64,000 nt of DNA from an uncultured Bacteroidota bacterium (lineage in GTDB: Bacteria; Bacteroidota; Bacteroidia; Bacteroidales; WCHB1-69), in contig CADBQG010000015.1 of the NCBI GenBank assembly GCA_902796805.1, forward strand, positions 1 through 64,000, written 5' to 3'. Below, piece after piece: positions 49,844 to 59,115 of the stretch. The notes under the pieces were generated by a model. The model was not told where the DNA came from. It ran no database searches and was given only the letters and a program-made list of their open reading frames with translations. The translations under genes were made by a program, and so were the position numbers. Position 1 is the stretch's first letter, and every line of letters begins with the position of its first letter.

Positions 49844-50550
49844 AAGTCATCGGGTTCATATACGCTGCCGGCCTCGGCACCAGACTGCGGCCACATACCC
49901 TTGCAAAGCCGAAAGCTTTGGTAAGGGTTGACGGCAAGGTTCTGTTGGATAATGCCATTGAGAAATTGGAGGATGCCGGAATCACGGACATTATAGTCAA
50001 TGTGCACCATTTCCCTGACCAGATCATTGAGCATATGCGTTCAAGCAGGGGCGTTGCAAGGATTCGCGTTTCCGACGAGAGGGCGTATCTGAGGGACACG
50101 GCCGGTGGGCTGAAGTTTTCGTCACCTTTCTGGGGGGGCGCTGACGCGCTGCTTCTCTACAACGTGGACATAATTTCGGATATAGACATTCGACGGCTGT
50201 TAGACAGCCATATCCGTAGTGGCAACTCCGCGACCCTTGCGGTCAGGAACCGCGACACGTCCCGCTATTTCATCTTCGATGGATCTGGGTTGATGTGCGG
50301 CTGGTGCAACAAAAGCACTGGGGAGACAATATTGAACAGGAGTGCTGATGAATGTAATCTAATGGCTTTCAGCGGGATACATGTGATAAACACTGGTTTT
50401 GCGGCCGAGATACCGTCTGTTGAGAAAAGTTCCATCACAAATTTTTACATAGAGAAATGCCGCGACTATCAGATAGGCGCGTACGTTCATAACGGCGACT
50501 TGTGGGACGATGTGGGCAAGTTCGAGATCTTCAAGGACAGACTTTCATAG
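49840..50550 (+). CDS. Sugar-phosphate nucleotidyltransferase (MurU/HddC-like)
   Basis: A 236-residue nucleotidyltransferase. The signature AAGLGTRLRPHTLAKPKALV binds NTP; LLLYNVDIISDID carries the metal-binding Asp and DVGKFEIF ends the protein. The size fits MurU (MurNAc-1-phosphate uridylyltransferase) or heptose-1-phosphate guanylyltransferase. Both supply the envelope. It overlaps queC by 4 nt although its role is unrelated. Confidence 0.85.
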   Translation: MKVIGFIYAAGLGTRLRPHTLAKPKALVRVDGKVLLDNAIEKLEDAGITDIIVNVHHFPDQIIEHMRSSRGVARIRVSDERAYLRDTAGGLKFSSPFWGGADALLLYNVDIISDIDIRRLLDSHIRSGNSATLAVRNRDTSRYFIFDGSGLMCGWCNKSTGETILNRSADECNLMAFSGIHVINTGFAAEIPSVEKSSITNFYIEKCRDYQIGAYVHNGDLWDDVGKFEIFKDRLS

Positions 50551-50573
50551 AAAGTCCCGATATACTTTTTTTT
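50540..50573 (+). terminator. Weak terminator after the nucleotidyltransferase
   Basis: GACTTTC (50540-50546) pairs with GAAAGTC (50550-50556) around a 3-nt loop at the stop codon; a run of T follows after a 9-10 nt gap, which makes it less typical. Confidence 0.35.
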
Positions 50574-50619
50574 CAAAAAATCAAGATACAAATATTTTTT
50601 TTTTTAACTTTTTTTGTGT

Positions 50620-50627
50620 TAATTTTG
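50620..50627 (+). promoter_or_regulatory. -7 box for dnaA
   Basis: TAATTTTG is an exact consensus match 57 nt before the dnaA ATG. The predicted leader begins near a small hairpin (AACTC-AAA-GAGTT, 50637-50649). No DnaA boxes were seen in this gap. Confidence 0.5.
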
Positions 50628-50683
50628 CCGTCTAAAAACTCAAAGAGTTAAACTCGTTCATCGTTTTAATTATCAGCGATTTA

Positions 50684-52165
50684 ATGCAATCAGATAGGAA
50701 AATTGACAAGAAAGAAGAAGTATCCTCGCATGTTGAGACTTGGGACAAGTGCTTGGAGATAATAAAGGACAATGTTTCGTCAGAAGTGTTCGAGACGATA
50801 TTCCGTCCTATAAGTGCGGTGTCCTTGGAGGGCAAGCAGCTCACGATAGAGCTTCCGAGCCTGTGGTACAAGGAGATATTGGAGGAGCAGTATGTGTCGC
50901 TCCTGCGCACGTCGATACGCAAGCTTCTGGGCAACGGCGCGAAGCTGCGCTACAAAGTCCTGATGGAGCGCGGCGACACACCCGAGAAGTCGTCATCGAT
51001 GATGATCCCCTCAACCTCGAGGAAGGCAGTGAAGAACCCGCTCATGATGCCGCCCATGGACGTGGTGTCGATGGAGCGTAAAGACATTCCCAACCCGCAG
51101 GTGGTGCCGGGGATAAAGAAGCAGCGTATCGCTTCCAACTTGTCTGAGACTCTGACCTTCGACAACTATGTGGTGGGCGACTGCAACAGGCTGGCCTGCG
51201 CTGCGGGGATAGCCATCTCGAAGGCTCCGGGGCAGACGGCATTCAACCCCCTGTTCATCTATTCCGACGTGGGGCTCGGCAAAACGCACCTAGTAAACGC
51301 GATAGGCATACAGACAAAGATAAACTTCCCCGACAAGATAGTGCTGTACGTGAGCGCCGACACATTCTACCAGCAGTATCTCGAGGCTGTGAAGAGCGAC
51401 AACCTCAACGACTTCTTCTGGTTCTACCAGGCTGTTGACATGCTGATTATCGACGACATACAGTTCATATCGGGGTCGAAGACCAAGACTCAGGAAGCGT
51501 TCTTTTTGATTTTCAACCATTTGCATCAGCATAAAAAACAAATCATAATGACTTCCGACAAGTCGCCTGTCGACATTTCCGGTTTTGAGCCGAGGCTTCT
51601 GAACCGCTTCAAGTGGGGGCTTGCCACCGACCTTCAGGTCCCTGACCTTGAGACGCGCACCGCCATAATCACGAAGAAGCTCGAGAACAACGGCATAGAG
51701 TTTTCCAAGGAGGTCATCGACTACCTTGCGCTGAGGATCACGGCTAACACCCGCGAGCTTGAGGGCGCCATGATAGCCATCCTCGCCCAGGCGTCGCTAA
51801 ACCACCGCGACATAAACCTCGACCTTGCGAGGGAGATGGTCGACAAGTACGTGAAGTCGACGGCCAAGGAGATCTCCATAGAGTACATACAGAAGATAGT
51901 GTGCGACTACTTCGGTGTCTCCGTTGACGCCATCAACGCAAAGACCAGGAAGCGCGAGATAGTGCAGATACGCCAGATCAGCATGTATTTCGCGAAGAAG
52001 TACACGCAGCTTCCGCTCTCGGTGATAGGAGCCTACTGCGGCAACAAGGATCACGCCACCGTGCTACATGCTTGCAGGACCATCAGCAACCTGAACGAGA
52101 CCGACAAGAGCATGAAGCAGTACATCGCCGACATCGACAAAAAAATGAAGATAGGAAATATATGA
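50684..52165 (+). CDS. dnaA: Chromosomal replication initiator DnaA
   Basis: A 493-residue DnaA. Domain I (residues ~15-95, WDKCLEIIKDNVSSEVFETIF region), a linker, the AAA+ domain with GLGKTHL (Walker A) and LIIDDIQF (Walker B), and the DNA-binding domain IV ending in GNKDHATVLHACRTISNL, which is the DnaA signature. It opens the origin. No origin-like cluster of DnaA boxes lies next to the gene, in line with many Bacteroidota where oriC is elsewhere. It has its own promoter; recJ follows with a separate one. Confidence 0.97.
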   Translation: MQSDRKIDKKEEVSSHVETWDKCLEIIKDNVSSEVFETIFRPISAVSLEGKQLTIELPSLWYKEILEEQYVSLLRTSIRKLLGNGAKLRYKVLMERGDTPEKSSSMMIPSTSRKAVKNPLMMPPMDVVSMERKDIPNPQVVPGIKKQRIASNLSETLTFDNYVVGDCNRLACAAGIAISKAPGQTAFNPLFIYSDVGLGKTHLVNAIGIQTKINFPDKIVLYVSADTFYQQYLEAVKSDNLNDFFWFYQAVDMLIIDDIQFISGSKTKTQEAFFLIFNHLHQHKKQIIMTSDKSPVDISGFEPRLLNRFKWGLATDLQVPDLETRTAIITKKLENNGIEFSKEVIDYLALRITANTRELEGAMIAILAQASLNHRDINLDLAREMVDKYVKSTAKEISIEYIQKIVCDYFGVSVDAINAKTRKREIVQIRQISMYFAKKYTQLPLSVIGAYCGNKDHATVLHACRTISNLNETDKSMKQYIADIDKKMKIGNI

Positions 52166-52183
52166 ACCTATAAAAAAAATAGT

Positions 52184-52191
52184 TATATTTG
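52184..52191 (+). promoter_or_regulatory. -7 box for recJ
   Basis: TATATTTG is an exact consensus match 24 nt before the ATG at 52215, so the TTG at 52206 would leave almost no leader. Confidence 0.55.
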
Positions 52192-52214
52192 CACCGTCCA
52201 TTATTTTGCGCAAG

Positions 52215-54074
52215 ATGAAAAAGCACTGGGTCAGAAAAGACATTCCGAACGAGGAGGTTGTAGCCGGGTTGAGCAGCGGCCTGCAGTTGGAGCGTCCGCT
52301 TGCCACGCTGCTTGCGCAGAGGGGCATCGAGACCGTGCAGCAGGCCGAGGACTTCTTCGTGCCGAGGATAGAACAGCTCCACGACCCGTTCCTGATGAAG
52401 GACATGGACAAGGCGGTGCAGAGGCTCTCCAACGCCATAATCCACGACGAGAAGATAATGGTCTACGGCGACTACGACGTGGACGGCACCTCGGCTGTGG
52501 CTCTCCTGTATTCGTTTCTTTGCGAGATACTCGGCGGCGGCAAGGAGGCCCACGACCACATAAAATACTATATCCCCGACAGATACACAGAAGGCTACGG
52601 CATCACCGAGTCGGGAATAAACTTCTGCAGGGAAAACGGCATAAACCTTCTGATCTCGCTCGACTGCGGCATAAAAGCCAACGATATGGTGGACCTCGCC
52701 AACGAATACGGCATCGACGTCATTATAACCGACCACCATCTCGAAGGAGAGACGCTGCCCAACGCCTACGCCATTCTCGACCCAAAGCGGAAGGACTGCA
52801 CTTATCCCTACAAGGAACTTTCAGGATGCGGTGTCGGATTCAAGTTGGTGCAAGGCTACTGCCAGAAATATCTCAAAGATGCCGAAGAGCTATGGCTCAA
52901 GCGCATGGACCTCGTGGCAATCTCGATAGCCTGCGACATAGTGGCCATAACCGGCGAGAACAGGGTGCTTTCATACTTCGGTCTCGAGATGCTGAACAAG
53001 ATTCCGCGCATGGGCATCAAGACCATACTCGAGCAGGCAGGGATTAAGACACGCAAGTACCCGCCTTTCAGCGAAGACACCATATTCACCAGGGTGATAT
53101 CCATCTCCGACCTCGTCTTTTACGTGGGACCCCGCATCAACGCGGCGGGAAGAATCAAGAGCGCCAAGGAATCGGTGCGCCTCTTCCTTGTCGAGGATGA
53201 GGGCAAGTCGATGGAGATTAGCACCAGAATCAACAAGCAGAACAACGAGCGCAAGCAGAAAGACAAGAACGCCACCGAGGAGGCCATGGACATGATACGC
53301 AACTCCCACGAGTTCGAGAACAGGAAGAGCATAGTGCTGTACAACCCCAGGTGGGAGAAGGGAATCATAGGCATCGTCGCGTCGCGTCTTGTGGAGGAGT
53401 TCTACAAGCCGACAATCGTGCTGATGAGTTCTGAGGACGGCCTAATCACCGGGTCCGCGCGTTCGGTGAAGGAGTTCAACATCTACGACGGCATCGACTC
53501 GTGCGCCGACCTGCTCGAGCACTTCGGAGGGCATAAGTATGCCGCCGGTCTGACCATGAAGCAGGAAAACCTCGAGGAGTTCTCGCAACGTTTTGAAGAA
53601 TACGTGAAGGAGAACCTTGACGAATCCTCCTACGAGCCGGAGATTTCCGTTGACATGCAGCTCAACCTCTCCGAGATCACGCCACAGTTCATCAAGAACC
53701 TGAAGAAATTCGCCCCGTTCGGTCCGGGGAACATGGAGCCGGTGTTCGAGACCGACGGTGTGATGGACGACGGCAACGCCCAGATAATACGCGACAAACA
53801 CCTCAAACTCAAGATATTCAAGCCTGACGAAAGAAGCAATGCCTTCGACTGCATAGCGTTCAACCAGAAAGACAAGATGCCTCTCGTTAGTCACTCGAAG
53901 CCCTTCAACATAATATATCACGTTGAGGAGAACAGGTGGAACAACATTGTCACCACCCAGCTCAACGTCAAGGATGTGGAGTCGAACGACGTGTCAGACA
54001 CGGATTTGCGAGAAGAAGACGACATGCTGCAGAACGAGGGCGACTATACCTACCGCACGAGCGGCAACATTTAA
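52215..54074 (+). CDS. recJ: Single-stranded-DNA-specific exonuclease RecJ
   Basis: A 619-residue 5'-3' ssDNA exonuclease used in recombination and mismatch repair. DHH-family motifs are YGDYDVDGTSAVALL, LDCGI and ITDHHLEGE; the DHHA1 part has FGGHKYAAGLTM, and an OB-like domain ends the conserved part (FGPGNMEPVF). The C-terminus is acidic (DLREEDD). The start is chosen after the -7 box. The glycosyltransferase gene follows after 23 nt. Confidence 0.95.
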   Translation: MKKHWVRKDIPNEEVVAGLSSGLQLERPLATLLAQRGIETVQQAEDFFVPRIEQLHDPFLMKDMDKAVQRLSNAIIHDEKIMVYGDYDVDGTSAVALLYSFLCEILGGGKEAHDHIKYYIPDRYTEGYGITESGINFCRENGINLLISLDCGIKANDMVDLANEYGIDVIITDHHLEGETLPNAYAILDPKRKDCTYPYKELSGCGVGFKLVQGYCQKYLKDAEELWLKRMDLVAISIACDIVAITGENRVLSYFGLEMLNKIPRMGIKTILEQAGIKTRKYPPFSEDTIFTRVISISDLVFYVGPRINAAGRIKSAKESVRLFLVEDEGKSMEISTRINKQNNERKQKDKNATEEAMDMIRNSHEFENRKSIVLYNPRWEKGIIGIVASRLVEEFYKPTIVLMSSEDGLITGSARSVKEFNIYDGIDSCADLLEHFGGHKYAAGLTMKQENLEEFSQRFEEYVKENLDESSYEPEISVDMQLNLSEITPQFIKNLKKFAPFGPGNMEPVFETDGVMDDGNAQIIRDKHLKLKIFKPDERSNAFDCIAFNQKDKMPLVSHSKPFNIIYHVEENRWNNIVTTQLNVKDVESNDVSDTDLREEDDMLQNEGDYTYRTSGNI

Positions 54075-54097
54075 CCAACTGCATTGTCTGCCACAAG

Positions 54098-55225
54098 ATG
54101 AAAATCGCCGTAAACACGCGCCTTCTTCTTAAAAACAGGTTAGAGGGCATAGGCCAGTTCACATACGAAACGCTGAAGAGGATCACACAAAGTCATCCAG
54201 AGCACAGTTTCTACTTCATATTCGACAGGGAATACGACAGTTCCTTTCTTTTTTCCGACAATATAACGCCGGTGGTCGCGCATCCGCAAGCACGACATCC
54301 CTATCTGTGGTATTTGTTCTTCGAGTTCGGCGTTCCTTCGAAGCTGAAAAAAATCAAACCCGACATCTTCGTGTCGACTGACGGCTGGATGCCCACAAAC
54401 ATAAAGGTTCCCGCTTTGAACGTGATTCACGACCTCAACTTCATCCACCATCCGGAGTTTGTGCCGCCGGTGGTGGACAGGTACTACCGGAGGTTCTTCC
54501 ACACTTTCGCCGAGAAAGCCACGCGCATTGCCACTGTGTCGGAATTTTCCAAGAATGACATCAGCAGGCAGTTCGGCATAGAAGCGGAGAAAATAGACGT
54601 TGTGTACTGCGGCAGCAACGCCCTCTACAAACCTCTGACCGACGAAGAGCAGGTGGCGGTGAAAAGGGATTTCTCAGACGGTTGCGAATTTTTCCTTTTC
54701 GTGGGACTTATACACAAGCGCAAGAACCTTGCCAACATATTCAGAGCGTTCGACAGTTTCAAGTCAACGACCGGCAGCAGCACAAAATTAGTCGTTGTGG
54801 GCAGCAAGAAGTGGTGGTCGGGCGAGATAGAAGACACATACAACGCTCTTGCGCACAAGGACGATGTTTTGATGATGGGTTACCAGCCCACTGATGTTGT
54901 GGTGAGGCTCACGGCCGCTTCAAAGGCGGTTGTGTACCCGTCGTTTTTCGAGGGTTTCGGCCTGCCTATAGTGGACGCTTTCAACGCCAACGCGCCCTTG
55001 ATAACTTCAAACATAACCTCCATGCCGGAGATAGCAGGCGATGCAGCGCTTCTTGTTGACCCGAACGACCACATGTCTATAGCCGAGGCTATGGCGAATA
55101 TTGACGCCGACGAGAGGCTGAGGGACGAGCTCAAAAGACGCGGTGCTGAAAGAAGAGGGCTGTTCACTTGGGACAGAACCGCAGAGCTTCTTTGGAACAG
55201 CATTGAAAAACTCATGCAGTCATGA
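54098..55225 (+). CDS. Group 4 glycosyltransferase (GT4, GT-B fold)
   Basis: A 375-residue glycosyltransferase family 4 protein. NTRLLLKNRLEGIGQFTYETL opens the acceptor domain; the donor domain shows FVGLIHKRKNLANIFRAF and PSFFEGFGLPIVDAFNANAPLITSNITSMPEIAG in part. The usual EX7E motif appears as E-GFGLPIV-D, with Asp in place of the second Glu. Donor and acceptor are unknown; LPS or capsule is likely given other genes here. Start at 54098, 23 nt after recJ. Confidence 0.9.
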   Translation: MKIAVNTRLLLKNRLEGIGQFTYETLKRITQSHPEHSFYFIFDREYDSSFLFSDNITPVVAHPQARHPYLWYLFFEFGVPSKLKKIKPDIFVSTDGWMPTNIKVPALNVIHDLNFIHHPEFVPPVVDRYYRRFFHTFAEKATRIATVSEFSKNDISRQFGIEAEKIDVVYCGSNALYKPLTDEEQVAVKRDFSDGCEFFLFVGLIHKRKNLANIFRAFDSFKSTTGSSTKLVVVGSKKWWSGEIEDTYNALAHKDDVLMMGYQPTDVVVRLTAASKAVVYPSFFEGFGLPIVDAFNANAPLITSNITSMPEIAGDAALLVDPNDHMSIAEAMANIDADERLRDELKRRGAERRGLFTWDRTAELLWNSIEKLMQS

Positions 55226-55485
55226 GTGAAGGGACTCAGACCTTCAGGCAGCGGCTACCGCAGGGCATTTCGCAGACACCGGGTTACATACAAGGAGTAC
55301 ATGTACAGCCACGAGTTCCGGAGGATGGATGAGGCTGGGCACGACGGATCCTTTTCGACTTCGACGGCGGACTCCAGTCGCCTGCAAAAAAGGGCGTGAA
55401 ATTCAGGTTCAGGTATTCTGTCATGCGAACTCTTGGAACAGATCCGCTCCCGTACATATCGATTTTCAAAAAGAAAGGGAGGTGA
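55222..55485 (+). pseudogene. Possible decayed small ORF with one in-frame stop
   Basis: An ATG overlapping the glycosyltransferase stop (ATGA) opens a frame of 36 codons, a TGA at 55330-55332, and then 50 more codons in the same frame up to a TGA at 55483-55485. Neither part resembles a known family. The distal end overlaps the minus-strand terminator, which argues against a working gene. The remaining part of this 295-nt gap (to 55520) holds only that terminator. Confidence 0.25.
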
Positions 55486-55497
55486 ACTTCACCTCCC
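55470..55497 (-). terminator. Terminator of the DUF4328 gene (minus strand)
   Basis: A perfect 10-bp stem GGGAGGTGAA (55477-55486) / TTCACCTCCC (55488-55497) is followed on the minus strand by a T-rich tract (complement of AAGAAA and A runs). It lies about 24 nt after the minus-strand stop at 55521. Confidence 0.75.
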
Positions 55498-55520
55498 CGA
55501 AAAAAACAGTCTGCTGTTTC

Positions 55521-56471
55521 TTATTTGTTGAACTTGTCCTCGTTTTCGACAAGTTTAAGGTTCTTCTTGTTGAAGTTTAGAATGAGAAGAGTCTCCACGC
55601 ACATAGTTATCACCATTATGACAACTGCCACTATCACCATTGCGGTATGGTTGGCCTTGACAAACAGGGCGCCTTCGCGGAAGAAAGTCCCGAAGAGCAC
55701 GAGGTTCATGAGCCACACGCTGCACAGGAGGAACGCCCACCAGATTGACATATAGAGGTTTGAGTTGTCAACTTCATTCTCGTCGCGGTTCACTGCGCCA
55801 ACAGTCTCGAGGGCGTAGTCGGTTTCATTCCACAATTCCTTGAAGAAGGATAGCGGTTTGACGAGGTTGTAGAAAGGCACGAACCATGCCAAGTATGATG
55901 AATAGGGCTTCATGCCGCTTTTCATCCAGGGTGCGACCTGGTGAAGGTTTCTGTTGTTGGCGGCGCCCCACATGGCGAAGAGGAGAGTCTTGGCAAGGAA
56001 GGCGACGATGGTGAGGCAGGCCCATATCCAGAAGCTCTTCTTCGAAGAGGCGTTGTCGGAATTGAGTTTGAGCCAGTTCTCGTGAGCGGGGGTGTACTCC
56101 CTCTCATACTCAGCGACAGCCTTGAGATGATCCTCCTGTTGCTTTTTCTTGTCGGCGAGGGTGTTCTTGGTGACCTCTATGCTCTCCTCGAGGGCCTTTC
56201 TTTCATCTTTTGTTGCAGCGGTCTTCTGTTGGAGTGTGTCCAGCTTATACTGGTAGTAGGCCACCTCGGCGCTGTCCTGGCGCAGGGGGTGCTGTGCTGT
56301 GGCGTACCCCTCGTACAGCCTGTTGTAGTGCCCACGCTCTGCAATTACCGCGTTGTTTGTCTTGTCGAACTTCATCAGATTCAACATTGATATGATGAAA
56401 AGAACGAGAACCAACACGTTGCAAAGCAAAACTAACTTGCCCAACTTGGTGTTATTTGTCAATTTTTTCAT
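55521..56471 (-). CDS. DUF4328-like membrane protein with coiled coil
   Basis: A 316-residue protein. One membrane helix (LVLLCNVLVLVLFIISML) is followed by a charged helical region (~60-140, LDTLQQKTAATKDERKALEE...NTLADKKKQQEDH) likely to be coiled coil, then further helices. The C-terminal half resembles DUF4328: LAWFVPFYNLVKPLSFFKELWNETDY in part. Function unknown. It has its own promoter and terminator and is divergent from kamD, so a link to lysine fermentation is not shown. Confidence 0.7.
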   Translation of the reverse strand: MKKLTNNTKLGKLVLLCNVLVLVLFIISMLNLMKFDKTNNAVIAERGHYNRLYEGYATAQHPLRQDSAEVAYYQYKLDTLQQKTAATKDERKALEESIEVTKNTLADKKKQQEDHLKAVAEYEREYTPAHENWLKLNSDNASSKKSFWIWACLTIVAFLAKTLLFAMWGAANNRNLHQVAPWMKSGMKPYSSYLAWFVPFYNLVKPLSFFKELWNETDYALETVGAVNRDENEVDNSNLYMSIWWAFLLCSVWLMNLVLFGTFFREGALFVKANHTAMVIVAVVIMVITMCVETLLILNFNKKNLKLVENEDKFNK

Positions 56472-56540
56472 ATTAAAACTATTTTATATTACTAATTATC
56501 AATAGGTTGACTCGTTAAACGACAATTTTAACAAGCGTAG

Positions 56541-56548
56541 CAAAAGTA
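56541..56548 (-). promoter_or_regulatory. -7 box for the DUF4328 gene
   Basis: CAAAAGTA on the plus strand reads TACTTTTG on the minus strand, an exact match 70 nt before the start at 56471. Confidence 0.5.
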
Positions 56549-56651
56549 ATAAAAAAAACTTATGGTTTGTTTCAAAAAATACAGCTGTTGACTTTTTGTT
56601 TGCCAAAGATAAGCAAAGGCCTTGGGGAAAGGTTTGTTTGTCTTTTTTTTG

Positions 56652-56659
56652 TACTTTTG
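56652..56659 (+). promoter_or_regulatory. -7 box for kamDE
   Basis: TACTTTTG is an exact consensus match 46 nt before the kamD ATG, with TTTG repeats upstream at 56633-56640. Confidence 0.6.
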
Positions 56660-56704
56660 CAGTTTTGTAGATAGTAAGGAATCATTTAATATAAAAGGAA
56701 AGAT

Positions 56705-58264
56705 ATGACACAAAAATCCAAACTCGGATTAGATTTTTCAAAAGTGGCGGAGGCCAAGCGGCTTGCAAGGGACATTGCCGACCAGGTGCAGGAGTTCGTC
56801 GACGGGTATACGACTGTGACTGTGGAGCGGACGCTGTGCCGTCTGATAGGCATTGACGATGTTGACGAGAACGGCGTGCCGCTGCCGAACCGCGTTGTCG
56901 ACGCGCTTTTAGATGCGGGGCTTCTGAACCAGGGTGTGCTCTATTTCATGTGCAACGCCCTCATAGAGTTGAAGACCGACCCGCAGGAAGTGGCGCTCCG
57001 CATTGCCCGCAACGAGCTCGACGTGAAGTCGGTCCCGCTGCATCCAATGAAGGATGTTGAGGATGCTGTGCTTCCGCTCGTGGAGCAATGTCTCACAAGG
57101 ATAAAAGGCAACGTGGCGAAGCGCAACGAGTATCTCGGCACCATTGGCGAGGGCCCGAAGCCGTACCTGTACATAATAGTTGCCACCGGCAACATCTACG
57201 AGGATGTTGTGCAGGCGCAGGCCGGTGCAAGACAGGGAGCCGACGTCATCGCCGTGATTCGCACCACAGGCCAGAGTCTTCTCGACTATGTGCCTTACGG
57301 GGCCACCACTGAGGGCTTCGGCGGCACCTTCGCAACACAGGAGAACTTCCGTATTATGAGGAAGGCTCTCGACGAGGTGGGCGAGGAAGTGGGGCGCTAC
57401 ATTCGCCTCTGCAACTACTGCTCCGGGCTCTGTATGCCTGAAATAGCCGCCATGGGCGCTTTGGAACGCCTCGATGTCATGCTCAACGACGCCCTTTACG
57501 GCATTCTCTTCAGAGACATAAACCCGCAGCGAACCCTTATCGACCAGTACTTCTCGAGGGTCATAAACGGTTATGCGGGGGTGATTATCAATACTGGAGA
57601 GGACAACTACCTGACCACCGCCGACGCGGTTGAGGCGGCGCACACTGTGTTGGCCTCCGACCTCATCAACGAACAACTCGCACTTCTTGCCGGACTTCCT
57701 GAAGAGCAGATGGGACTGGGACACGCTTTCGAGATGGATCCCACATTGGAGAACGGCTTCCTGCTCGAGCTCGCCCAGGCGCAGATGACGCGCGAGATTT
57801 TCCCGAAAGCCACGCTGAAGTACATGCCGCCTACGAAATTCATGACCGGAAACATCTTCCGCGGACATATACAAGACGCATTGTTCAACATAATAGGCAT
57901 CTGGACCTACCAGGGCATACAGCTTCTCGGAATGCCCACCGAGGCGATACACACCCCGTTCATGAGCGACCGTTACCTCTCCATCGAGAATGCAAGGTAC
58001 ATTTTCAACGACATGAGAAGCATTGGCGAGGAGATGGAGTTCCGGGAGGGGGGCATCTGTCGTGAGCGCGCCAAGACAGTCCTCAACAACGCCATAGTGC
58101 TTTTGCAAGAGATTGTCGACGAAGGCCTGTTCACTGCCCTTGAAAAGGGCATCTTCGGAGACGTAAAACGTCCGAAAGACGGCGGCAAGGGTCTTGCCGG
58201 TGTTGTTTCCAAGGGAGAATGCTATTTCAATCCGTTCATCCAGATGATGAAAGACAGAAAATAG
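56705..58264 (+). CDS. kamD: Lysine 5,6-aminomutase alpha subunit
   Basis: A 519-residue TIM-barrel subunit of the B12- and PLP-dependent enzyme that moves the terminal amino group of beta-lysine or D-lysine in lysine fermentation. Recognisable parts are YLYIIVATGNIYEDVVQAQAGARQGADVIAVIRTTGQSLLDYVPYGATTEGFGGTFATQ (quoted only in part: IRTTGQSLLDYVPYGATTEG), LCNYCSGLCMPEIAAMGALE and FGDVKRPKDGGKGL. Size fits KamD. kamE follows after 52 nt. The other genes of the pathway (kamA, kdd, kce, kal) are not in the window. Confidence 0.95.
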   Translation: MTQKSKLGLDFSKVAEAKRLARDIADQVQEFVDGYTTVTVERTLCRLIGIDDVDENGVPLPNRVVDALLDAGLLNQGVLYFMCNALIELKTDPQEVALRIARNELDVKSVPLHPMKDVEDAVLPLVEQCLTRIKGNVAKRNEYLGTIGEGPKPYLYIIVATGNIYEDVVQAQAGARQGADVIAVIRTTGQSLLDYVPYGATTEGFGGTFATQENFRIMRKALDEVGEEVGRYIRLCNYCSGLCMPEIAAMGALERLDVMLNDALYGILFRDINPQRTLIDQYFSRVINGYAGVIINTGEDNYLTTADAVEAAHTVLASDLINEQLALLAGLPEEQMGLGHAFEMDPTLENGFLLELAQAQMTREIFPKATLKYMPPTKFMTGNIFRGHIQDALFNIIGIWTYQGIQLLGMPTEAIHTPFMSDRYLSIENARYIFNDMRSIGEEMEFREGGICRERAKTVLNNAIVLLQEIVDEGLFTALEKGIFGDVKRPKDGGKGLAGVVSKGECYFNPFIQMMKDRK

Positions 58265-58316
58265 CATAAATCTCCGTTTTTTTTCACTTTATTTCACATA
58301 AAAAAAACTGACAATT

Positions 58317-59105
58317 ATGAGTGGTGGATTATATTCAATGGATCAAAAGGACTTTGATCAGACACTGGACTTGACACGTGTGAAGCCATACGGCGACACA
58401 ATGAACGACGGAAAGATACAGCTTAGCTTCACGTTGCCCGTCCCGTGCGGCGACGAGGCTGTGGAGGCGGCGAAGCAGCTTCTCAAGAAGATGGGGCTCG
58501 ACAACCCCCAGGTGGTCTATTTCAAGGAGCTCACCGAGGGCTTCACGTTTGTGAACTGCTACGGTTCGTGCACGCACACCGTGGACTTCACCTCCATACA
58601 TGTGCCCAAGGTTGAGTCTACCGTGTGGTCCATGCAGGAGACCGACGATTTCATACGCGAGCACATAGGCCGGCACATTGTGGTTGTTGGCGCAAGCACC
58701 GGCACCGACGCGCACACCGTGGGCATTGACGCCATAATGAACATGAAAGGATACGCCGGACACTACGGTATTGAACGCTACGAGTACTTCGACGCCCTCA
58801 ACATGGGAAGCCAGATTCCGAACGAGGAGTTCATAGCCAAGGCCGTGGAGCTTAATGCCGACGCCCTGCTTGTGTCGCAGACTGTAACGCAGAAGGATGT
58901 GCACATCCAGAACCTCACCGAGCTGATAGAGATGCTTGAGGCCGAGGGCCTGCGCGACAAGATGATAGTTGTTTGCGGCGGTCCGCGCATAACGCATGAA
59001 CTCGCGAAGGAACTCGGTTACGACGCCGGTTTCGGCGCAAACTCGTATGCCGACGATGTGGCTTCGTATATAGCGCAGGAACTCGACAGAAGGCTGAACG
59101 GCTGA
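58317..59105 (+). CDS. kamE: Lysine 5,6-aminomutase beta subunit
   Basis: A 262-residue cobalamin-binding subunit. The base-off B12 motif DxHxxG is seen in GTDAHTVGIDAIMNMKG, with an N-terminal dimerisation part (DLTRVKPYGDTMNDGKIQLSF) and the late loop VVCGGPRITHELA. It carries adenosylcobalamin and the PLP-linking Lys. It pairs with kamD. The convergent sugar transferase ends 10 nt after it. Confidence 0.95.
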   Translation: MSGGLYSMDQKDFDQTLDLTRVKPYGDTMNDGKIQLSFTLPVPCGDEAVEAAKQLLKKMGLDNPQVVYFKELTEGFTFVNCYGSCTHTVDFTSIHVPKVESTVWSMQETDDFIREHIGRHIVVVGASTGTDAHTVGIDAIMNMKGYAGHYGIERYEYFDALNMGSQIPNEEFIAKAVELNADALLVSQTVTQKDVHIQNLTELIEMLEAEGLRDKMIVVCGGPRITHELAKELGYDAGFGANSYADDVASYIAQELDRRLNG

Positions 59106-59115
59106 AAGGCGCAGA

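Noticed and set aside
50551..50683. Possible oriC upstream of dnaA
   Set aside because: The gap is AT-rich but no DnaA boxes are seen; it holds a promoter and a small hairpin only.
56909..58267. 452-codon open frame antisense to kamD
   Set aside because: It mirrors the codon pattern of kamD, has no recognisable domain or promoter, and kamD is a clear known gene.
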